A stretch of DNA of 44,013 bases from assembly GCA_019639235.1 (NCBI GenBank), contig JAHBSG010000030.1:1-44013 (forward strand), written 5' to 3'. A program made the position numbers and the translations under genes. Within the stretch, counting starts at the first letter, position 1. Every line of letters begins with the position of its first letter. The notes below the pieces were generated by a model. The model did not search any database. It was not told the DNA's origin and was given only the letters and a program-made list of their open reading frames with translations. Origin of the DNA: Acidobacteriota bacterium. GTDB lineage: Bacteria; Acidobacteriota; Blastocatellia; Pyrinomonadales; Pyrinomonadaceae. This document shows, in pieces, positions 1-6,073 of the stretch.

Positions 1-2
1 TG

Positions 3-77
3 AGCCAGATCCTACGTGATCCGAAATTCCTGAAACGAAAGATCGGATTCGTTGAAGCTAAGAAAGGAAAAAAGTGA
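3..77 (+). CDS. 3' end of an unidentified protein (partial)
   Basis: Frame 3 is open from the window edge to a TGA at 75-77 and encodes about 24 residues rich in lysine, ending FVEAKKGKK. The stop overlaps the GTG start of the next small ORF in the arrangement GTGA, typical of translationally coupled genes, which is the main reason to believe the frame is real. Too little is present to name a family. A polymorphic toxin or Rhs tail followed by immunity genes is one possible reading, but it cannot be supported without upstream sequence. Confidence 0.45.
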   Translation, partial: SQILRDPKFLKRKIGFVEAKKGKK

Positions 78-265
78 CCGAATTGGTAGTGGGAAAATAT
101 GAGTTTTATCCGTACGAATGCAGCAAGTGCAAGGAGCCGACACTGCATGACCTCGAAGAGCTACTAAGAAGCTTGAAAGATGAAAAGCGTGAGACCGTAG
201 GGACGATAGCAAGACAGCCGCGACGCCGAGATGATGACAATGCAAGAGCTGACAACCAGTTTTAA
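74..265 (+). CDS. Small hypothetical protein (63 aa)
   Basis: This ORF starts with GTG overlapping the stop of the preceding partial gene (GTGA) and ends 17 bp before the next ORF, so the three look like one operon. The N-terminal half has a CxxC pair in YECSKCKEPT, suggesting a minimal zinc knuckle, followed by a charged helix (LHDLEELLRSLKDEKRE). The C-terminus is Arg/Asp-rich and low in complexity. I recognise no family. The start depends on the overlap; no good Shine-Dalgarno sequence is evident. Confidence 0.45.
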   Translation: MTELVVGKYEFYPYECSKCKEPTLHDLEELLRSLKDEKRETVGTIARQPRRRDDDNARADNQF

Positions 266-282
266 GGGTCAGTTATTAAGGG

Positions 283-723
283 ATGGCAGAAAGAGTTAAA
301 GAGCTAGAGGTCCAGTATTTCGATCCGGAGCCGAATAATGCCGAGCCGGTTGTGGTGCAGTCGGAAAGGGTATGCTTTCTTGTCTACTGGGATCGAGACA
401 TGATTCGGAGGGCACTTGAGTTCACCGATTGCAGTATCAGCAAGTTCGGGTATCCGAATGACGAGGGACGGTGGGGACATCGTTTGCACTCAAAGGGCCT
501 TGGATCTTACGGAGTATATGAAGTCATCGATTCCGAATGGCTTGCCGATCTTAGGAATAGTAATGCAAAGGCTTTTCCGGACTTCATCGCTTTTGAAGGT
601 CAAAGACATTTTATTTTCTCTTTTCACGACAGTACGTTCGAGTGCATCGCGTCGGACTTCAATGCTGTCAGTGAATTCCCACATGTTGACTCGACGTTGC
701 TTCGGCTGGACGAATCATTGTGA
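283..723 (+). CDS. Hypothetical protein (146 aa), possibly immunity-like
   Basis: A soluble protein without signal peptide or membrane segment. It contains a WDRDMIRRALEF helix, a Gly/His-rich middle (RWGHRLHSKGLGSYGVYEV) and a strand-rich stretch HFIFSFHDSTFECIASDF. Its size, acidic character and place after two small coupled ORFs resemble immunity proteins of polymorphic toxin loci, but that is inference. Base composition is lower in GC than the lipid gene downstream. Its TGA overlaps a GTG that begins a degenerate copy of the next gene's 5' end, so it once preceded a gene of that family. Confidence 0.55.
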   Translation: MAERVKELEVQYFDPEPNNAEPVVVQSERVCFLVYWDRDMIRRALEFTDCSISKFGYPNDEGRWGHRLHSKGLGSYGVYEVIDSEWLADLRNSNAKAFPDFIAFEGQRHFIFSFHDSTFECIASDFNAVSEFPHVDSTLLRLDESL

Positions 724-781
724 AACTATCACCGACAGAATTATCCAAGGGTAAGACGATCTTTTTTATCGGCGGTACGGG
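720..781 (+). pseudogene. Diverged duplicate of the first 62 bp of the ElbD-like gene
   Basis: Starting at GTG 720, 62 bp align without gaps to 918-979, with about 10 differences (roughly 84% identity). Most differences are synonymous: both copies encode MKLSPTE, then KGKTIFFIGGTG. Homology stops at 781, where a palindromic element begins. The first copy then runs into unrelated codons. The largely silent divergence implies both copies were once under protein-level selection, so this looks like the stump of a paralogue or a recombination scar rather than a fresh target-site duplication. Confidence 0.75.
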
Positions 782-917
782 TTGGAGGGCGGACACTCCT
801 GTCCGCATGAGTGCCGCTTCGGCACGAACGGTGAGTCGATGAATATCGTTGTGCAGAGCTTTGAAGTGAACTCGCCGGAGGAACCGGCGATGCGGACAGG
901 AGTGTCCGCGCTCCGTT
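782..917. repeat. Palindromic element with GCGGAC...GTCCGC arms
   Basis: A 136-bp insert. The arm 789-808 is repeated exactly, in inverted orientation, at 890-909 (20 bp). With mismatches the arms extend to about 26 bp each. Each arm is itself a near-palindrome (GCGGAC, six bases, GTCCGC). The element separates the 5' stump at 720-781 from the intact gene and ends at the base before its ATG. No transposase is present, so it is a MITE- or REP-like element. No Shine-Dalgarno sequence precedes the ATG at 918. Confidence 0.8.
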
Positions 918-3900
918 ATGAAGTTATCACCAACAGAAATATTTAAGGGCAAGACGATCTTTTTTATTGGCGGGACGGGGTTTGTCGGGAAGGTCACGCT
1001 GTCGATGCTGCTCAATAATTTCCCGGACGTCGGGAAGGTCTATGCGACCGTTCGGGCTCGGGATGAGAATGAATCGACGACGCGGTTCTGGACGAGCATC
1101 GTCACCTCGCCGACGTTCGATCCTCTTCGCGAAAAATACGGCGAGAGGTTTGAGGAGTTCATTCGCGAAAAGGTCGTGCCGGTCAATGGCGACGTCGGGA
1201 ACGAGTATCTCGGGATGAGCGAAGAGCAGGCCGCGGCGATAATGGCCGATACCGACATCATCATCAACGGTGCCGGCAACGTCACGTTTAACCCGCCGCT
1301 TGAGTCGGCCCTGAGGACGAACGTCGTCGGGTCGAACAACATCATCAAGCTCGCCAGGATGATGAAGAAGCCGCGTGTCGTTCATGTTTCGACGTGTTTT
1401 GTCGCGGGCAAACGGAGCGGTGCGATCTGGGAAAACGAGCCGGTGGTCGGTTATTTTCCGCGGAAGAACGAGCTTGTTGGCACAACGTTCGATGTGAACC
1501 GCGAGGTCGAGGACTGCGCCCGCCTTTCGGAACAGGCAAGGCAGGAAGCCGACGACGCCGTGCAGGCCGCGAAGTTTCGCGAGCAGGCCCGGAAGCGCTT
1601 TATCGAAGAGGGCCGCGACCCCGATGACGAGGCCGAGCTGAAATCCGCCATTTTCCGCGAACGCAAAATGTGGATCCGCGAGCGGACGACCGAACTAGGT
1701 GCCGAGCGTGCCGAATACTGGGGCTGGACGAACATCTACACCTATTCGAAGTCGCTCGCCGAGCAGATCATCGCCTCGCAGGACGACATCGTAAAGACGC
1801 TCGTGCGACCCTCGATCGTCGAATCGTCGCAAAGCTATCCGTTCCCGGGATGGAACGAAGGCTTTACGACGACGGCACCGCTTATCCTGATCGCGCTCCG
1901 CGGCCAGCCGATAATTCCGGTCAATGAAAAACTGATACTCGACATCATCCCGGTCGATATGGTTGCCGGCGTGATACTTGCGGCAGCGATGAACGTGCTT
2001 GTCGATGACAATCCGCCGCTCGTTTTTCAGGCCTCGTCGGGCGATTCGAACCCGAACGATATGAAACGTATCGTCGGGCTCGTCGGGCTCTACAAGCGGC
2101 AGCATTTCGAAGAAAAAGAGACGGGCAGCAAGATCGTCAACAAGCTCGCCGGAATGATCGAGGCGGCACCGGTAAAGCAGCGGACGTATGAACTCACTTC
2201 CGCGCCGATGCTCAACAAGCTTGCCAAGCGGGCCGACGACCTGATGGACCGGGCAACGCCACGCTGGGGCGGCGGCCGGATCGGCAACATCATTTCCGAC
2301 CTCAAGAAATCGACCGAAGAATTCAAACGGACGACGAGCGAGACGATGCACGCCTTTGCGATGTTCAAGCCGTTCATGATCGATAACGAATACCTTTATC
2401 GGTCGGACAACGTCCGCGGCCTGATGTCCGTTGTCCGCGAGAAAGAGAAGCATCTACTGCCTTGGTACCCGGAGCGGCTCGATTGGTACGACTATTGGCT
2501 CAAGGTCCATTTCCCAGGAATGAAGAAGTGGGTGCTGCCGACGCTCGAGGAAGAGCTCAAGACGCAGGAACGGCGGTCGCACACATATAAGGACCTGCTC
2601 GACCTTTTTGATACGGCGACAAAGCGGTTCCCGACGCGGGTCGCGATGCGGATCGAGCGCAACGGCCGAAAGGAGCAATACACCTTTGAGGACGTCCGCG
2701 AGTTGACGCTCCGTGCCGCCGGTTTTCTTGCCAATAAGGGCATCAAGCCCGGCGATCGCGTCATTCTTTTCTCGCATAACATGCCCGAGTGGGGAATGAC
2801 CTATTTCGGCATCCTGAAGGCCGGTGCGACCGCGGTGCCGATCGATCCGGCGAGCTCGGTCGAGGAGATCATCAACTTTGCAAAGGCCGGCGATGTCTCG
2901 GCGATAGTAATCTCGCCGAGGTTGGCGAACGAGAATCCTGATCTGAAGAGTGCCGTAGAAAAAGCGCTCAGCGGCAAAGCAAAAGAGAACCACCCCGTCG
3001 GCGAAACGCCGACACCCCTCCTTCGTAAGGAGGGGAGCTTTAAGGTTTGGGAATTCGGCGAGGTCTTTGAGATGCCGGATGAGCTTGAGGAAGCAAAGCG
3101 TCTTGCATTGCTGCCTCCTAAGGTGCTCGGCAATGCGGTCGCGTCCTTGATCTTTACTTCCGGTACGACCGGCAAGCCGAAGGCCGTGATGCTCTCGCAC
3201 AAGAACTTCACGAACATGGTCTCGATGCTCTCGAGCGTCCTCGATATGGACATCACGGACGGCGTTCTCTCCGTCCTGCCGATGCACCATACGTTCGAGT
3301 TCTCGGCCGGGTTCCTCACGCCTTTCTCTAACGGGACGCAGATCACCTACCTCGAAGACCTAACAGCGGAGGAGCTTTCGCGGGCGATCGAGAAGGGCCA
3401 CGTTACGGGAATGGTCGGCGTGCCGGCACTCTGGGAAATGCTCCACCGCCGGATCAAGACCCGTTTGCGTGAGCGCGGTGATTGGATCGCCGATGCGGCG
3501 GATTCGATGATCGAGTTCAATGCCTGGCTCCGTGACAACACGCCATTCAACCTCGGCCCTATCGTCTTTTTGCCGATCCATCAGGGAATGGGCGGAAAGA
3601 TGCGTTACCTCATCTCGGGCGGCTCGGCCTTGAGCGAGAAAGTACAAAAAGACCTTCACGGGCTCGGGTTTACGGTGCTTGAGGGCTATGGGCTTACGGA
3701 ATCTTCTCCGGTGCTTACGGTCGCGCGTCCGGGAAATAAACTTCTCCGCGGGAGTGTCGGCAAGCCGCTGCCGGGCGTCGAGGTCAAAATCGATGAGCCG
3801 GACGACAATGGCGTCGGCGAGGTCCTGGCTCGCGGGCAAAACGTGATGCTCGGCTACTTCAACAACGAAGAAGCGACCGAAGCCGTGCTCCACGACCGAT

Positions 3901-5402
3901 GGCTGCGGACCGGCGACCTCGGGCGGATAGACGAGGACGGAAATCTCTACATCGTCGGCCGGTCAAAGGATGTGATCATCGATTCGAACGGGAAGAATAT
4001 CTATCCGGACGAGATCGAGGACCTTTACAGCAAGACGGGCTTTATCAAGGAAATGAGCGTCGTTGGCCTGCCGGACAGCGACGGCGGCGAGAAGATCTCG
4101 GCCCTCGTTGTACCGGATTATGAGCATGACATAGCTCTTTCGCGAACCGATGTAAATAAGAAGATCGAGGAGCATTTTCGCGAGGTTGCGGCCGGGCTGC
4201 CGTTCTTCAAACGCATTAAGGTGATGCACGTGACGCCTTTCGAGCTGCCGCGAACGGCGACCCGGAAAGTAAAGCGGCCCGAGGTCGTTGAGATGCTAAC
4301 GGCGCTCGAGGAACGCGACCGAAAGAAGACAAAAGCCGTGGTCGAATCGAAAGGCGACGATAATGTGCTTTGGATCCGCAAGATCGTCGCGACCGTTTCA
4401 AGCCGGCCGCTCTCGGACGTTGCGGTCGAGGACAAGCTTGCCGATCTCGGCTTTGATTCGCTGATGTTCGTCGAGCTTCAGGCGGCGGTCGAGGACGCCG
4501 GCGGACGAGTGCTTTCGCCCGATACGCTCAATGAGGTGCAGACGGTCCGCGAGTTGCTGACGGCGGTCCAGCGGGTCGATAAGACAAAGCGGCTGGCCGA
4601 TGAGCCGAAGGTCGAAGAAAAGAAGGACGAAGAGGAGATCCACATTCCGTCGCTCGTCCGGCGGATCGGTAATGCCGCGGTCGATCTGGCTCAGGAGACA
4701 CTTTATTCGAAGGTGCTCGACACGGGCATCGAGGGCCAGGGCAATGTGCCGGCCCACGTGAATTTCATCGTTGCGCCAAACCATGCTTCGCATATCGATA
4801 CCGGCCTCGTAAAGCGAGCGCTCGGTAAGGACGTTGCGGAGCAGACAGTGGCGGTCGCGGCGGCGGACTACTGGTTCGATACGAAATACAAGCGGGCGTA
4901 CATGAACAACTTCACGACGCTTGTGCCGATCGAGCGGACGGGAAGTTTGCGGCAATCGCTCCGCCACGTTACCCGCATCTTACACGAGGGCTACAACGCC
5001 CTGATCTTTCCCGAGGGCACACGTAGCCTGACGGGCGAGATCGCGGAGTTCAAGCCGGTGATCGGCTATCTGGCGCTCAATCAAAAGATCGGCATTCTTC
5101 CCATTTATCTTTGGGGAACATTCGACGCGTATCCGAAGGGAATGACCATCCCGAAGCGAGACAGCATCGGGGCAAAGGTCGGGGCGAAGATCGGGCGGTT
5201 TCTCTCTTATGAGGAACTGCGGGATATGACCGAGGGCGTACCGAATACCGAGGCCTATCGGCTAATTGCCGCACGAGTTCAGCACGAGGTCGAGAATATG
5301 CGCGACGGCAAGCGGGATAAGTTTGACGTTGCGGCGGTTAGAAAAGCGTGGAAAGCCGAGCGGCGGAAAGCACGGAAGCAGGAACCGGTGATCGATGATT
5401 AG
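918..5402 (+). CDS. ElbD-like fatty acyl reductase / AMP-ligase / ACP / PlsC fusion (1494 aa)
   Basis: Four domains are visible in order. (1) A thioester / fatty-acyl reductase of the extended SDR type, residues about 12-400, with GGTGFVG (18-24) and the catalytic pair Y274/K278; a charged helical insert lies at about 200-265. (2) An adenylation domain, about 560-1110, with [11 protein letters not shown] (746-756) and the motif TGDLGR. (3) An acyl carrier domain, about 1145-1215, whose phosphopantetheine serine is S1181 in LGFDSL. (4) A lysophosphatidate-type acyltransferase, about 1250-1480, with HX4D (H1289/D1294) and FPEGTRS (1364-1370). Together they could activate, tether, reduce and esterify acyl chains at the membrane. 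From memory, this order matches ElbD of myxobacterial ether-lipid synthesis, and modified ElbD proteins are reported in Acidobacteria. Residues about 690-708 are encoded by an inserted repeat. The start at 918 fits the GGTGFVG fold. Confidence 0.9.
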   Translation: MKLSPTEIFKGKTIFFIGGTGFVGKVTLSMLLNNFPDVGKVYATVRARDENESTTRFWTSIVTSPTFDPLREKYGERFEEFIREKVVPVNGDVGNEYLGMSEEQAAAIMADTDIIINGAGNVTFNPPLESALRTNVVGSNNIIKLARMMKKPRVVHVSTCFVAGKRSGAIWENEPVVGYFPRKNELVGTTFDVNREVEDCARLSEQARQEADDAVQAAKFREQARKRFIEEGRDPDDEAELKSAIFRERKMWIRERTTELGAERAEYWGWTNIYTYSKSLAEQIIASQDDIVKTLVRPSIVESSQSYPFPGWNEGFTTTAPLILIALRGQPIIPVNEKLILDIIPVDMVAGVILAAAMNVLVDDNPPLVFQASSGDSNPNDMKRIVGLVGLYKRQHFEEKETGSKIVNKLAGMIEAAPVKQRTYELTSAPMLNKLAKRADDLMDRATPRWGGGRIGNIISDLKKSTEEFKRTTSETMHAFAMFKPFMIDNEYLYRSDNVRGLMSVVREKEKHLLPWYPERLDWYDYWLKVHFPGMKKWVLPTLEEELKTQERRSHTYKDLLDLFDTATKRFPTRVAMRIERNGRKEQYTFEDVRELTLRAAGFLANKGIKPGDRVILFSHNMPEWGMTYFGILKAGATAVPIDPASSVEEIINFAKAGDVSAIVISPRLANENPDLKSAVEKALSGKAKENHPVGETPTPLLRKEGSFKVWEFGEVFEMPDELEEAKRLALLPPKVLGNAVASLIFTSGTTGKPKAVMLSHKNFTNMVSMLSSVLDMDITDGVLSVLPMHHTFEFSAGFLTPFSNGTQITYLEDLTAEELSRAIEKGHVTGMVGVPALWEMLHRRIKTRLRERGDWIADAADSMIEFNAWLRDNTPFNLGPIVFLPIHQGMGGKMRYLISGGSALSEKVQKDLHGLGFTVLEGYGLTESSPVLTVARPGNKLLRGSVGKPLPGVEVKIDEPDDNGVGEVLARGQNVMLGYFNNEEATEAVLHDRWLRTGDLGRIDEDGNLYIVGRSKDVIIDSNGKNIYPDEIEDLYSKTGFIKEMSVVGLPDSDGGEKISALVVPDYEHDIALSRTDVNKKIEEHFREVAAGLPFFKRIKVMHVTPFELPRTATRKVKRPEVVEMLTALEERDRKKTKAVVESKGDDNVLWIRKIVATVSSRPLSDVAVEDKLADLGFDSLMFVELQAAVEDAGGRVLSPDTLNEVQTVRELLTAVQRVDKTKRLADEPKVEEKKDEEEIHIPSLVRRIGNAAVDLAQETLYSKVLDTGIEGQGNVPAHVNFIVAPNHASHIDTGLVKRALGKDVAEQTVAVAAADYWFDTKYKRAYMNNFTTLVPIERTGSLRQSLRHVTRILHEGYNALIFPEGTRSLTGEIAEFKPVIGYLALNQKIGILPIYLWGTFDAYPKGMTIPKRDSIGAKVGAKIGRFLSYEELRDMTEGVPNTEAYRLIAARVQHEVENMRDGKRDKFDVAAVRKAWKAERRKARKQEPVIDD
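2985..3040 (+). repeat. In-frame element A copy 1 (core CTCCTTCGTAAGGAGG)
   Basis: A 56-bp segment inside the adenylation domain of the ElbD-like gene. It begins GAGAACCACCCCGTCGGC, has a short stem (GTCGGCG...CGCCGAC) and ends with the hairpin CCCCTCCTTCGTAAGGAGGGG. It is read in frame as [18 protein letters not shown], just upstream of the nucleotide-binding loop, where a surface loop is expected. Close copies lie at 36549-36606, 37196-37247 (inverted) and 37260-37317. Confidence 0.85.
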
Positions 5403-5403
5403 T

Positions 5404-5431
5404 GCCGAAGGCCCTCGAAAGGGCCCTCGGC
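5404..5431. terminator. Hairpin between convergent genes
   Basis: GCCGA-a-GGCCCT, loop CGAA, then AGGGCC-c-TCGGC: an 11-bp stem with one mismatch, two bases after the stop of the ElbD-like gene and 26 bp from the stop of the convergent pilin-like gene. There is no clear T-tract on either strand, so a terminator role is likely from position but not certain. Confidence 0.6.
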
Positions 5432-5457
5432 GTTGTTGAGCGGTCGCACCGCCGGGC

Positions 5458-5577
5458 TTACTTCTGGATAGCCGGAAGAAGCAGGCCGATAAGCATCGTT
5501 GCCGATGCGCTGACGACGAGAAGTTCGATGAGCGTGAAGCCCATGATCCCTTTGATCTGCTTGGTTGTGTTCTTCAT
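5458..5577 (-). CDS. Pilin-like microprotein with type IV prepilin N-terminus (39 aa)
   Basis: The reverse strand has ATG at 5577, preceded by AAGGAGAACTAAT (a strong Shine-Dalgarno sequence 8 bases upstream). It encodes a basic leader, then MGFTLIELLVV, a hydrophobic helix and a LLLPAIQK end before TAA. The prepilin peptidase site is G13/F14 with the conserved Glu at mature position 5. The sequence follows the start of DUF1559-type pseudopilins (which continue LLLPAVQKVREAA) but stops right after the transmembrane helix, so the globular domain is missing. It may be a genuine single-helix microprotein or the remnant of a longer pseudopilin. The good ribosome site favours translation. No pilus genes are nearby. 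Confidence 0.75.
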   Translation of the reverse strand: MKNTTKQIKGIMGFTLIELLVVSASATMLIGLLLPAIQK

Positions 5578-5752
5578 TATTAGTTCTCCTTAGTTATTTA
5601 TCTTGGATGCCGTAATGGCCATCCGAGAGAGAATGCGGAGCGGAGAGGGAAAAACTATCATCGAAGTTCAGACATTTTTCGTTTGGCTTCGGATTCGATT
5701 CCGAGCACGACACGTGAAATTTCTGGTGTAAGATGATGAACGGAGGTAGCCA

Positions 5753-5992
5753 ATGCTTCAAACCTTTAAAGCAAAACTCAATAACGGTGTGCTGACGTGG
5801 AGCGATGAGGTCCCCGAGTCGGTTCGCCAAGGTGAGGAGCTCGAGGTGATCGTTACGGTCCTCGATGAGAATAAAGAGGCAGCTCCAAAGGCCCGGCGAC
5901 CGTTTGGCCTGGCAAAGGGTCTATTTGTAGTGCCGGACGATTTTGATGCTCCGTTGCCGGATGAGATGCTTACAAAGTTTTACAAATCGTAA
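5753..5992 (+). CDS. Antitoxin-like protein (79 aa), orphan
   Basis: Starts at ATG after GGAGGTAGCC (good Shine-Dalgarno). The N-terminus forms short strands typical of a swapped-hairpin-like module (FKAKLNNGVLTWSDEVPESV). The C-terminus is RRPFGLAKGLFVVPDDFDAPLPDE, matching the GLAKG...DDFD(A/E)PLPD pattern of VapB / DUF2281-like antitoxins, where this tail fills the active site of a PIN toxin. No toxin ORF lies in the 80 bp before the next gene or upstream, so it is an orphan or acts on a partner elsewhere. The family call rests on motif memory. Confidence 0.7.
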   Translation: MLQTFKAKLNNGVLTWSDEVPESVRQGEELEVIVTVLDENKEAAPKARRPFGLAKGLFVVPDDFDAPLPDEMLTKFYKS

Positions 5993-6073
5993 AACTGTAT
6001 GCCCGACCAAATATGAAAACCTGTTTTTATCGTCCTGCGTATTAAACGGCAAACCCGCAACTGGTAAGAAATT

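Noticed and set aside
5402..5593. A plus-strand 63-codon frame over the pilin-like gene
   Set aside because: The minus strand in this place encodes a perfect prepilin signal with a strong Shine-Dalgarno sequence, so the plus frame is its shadow.
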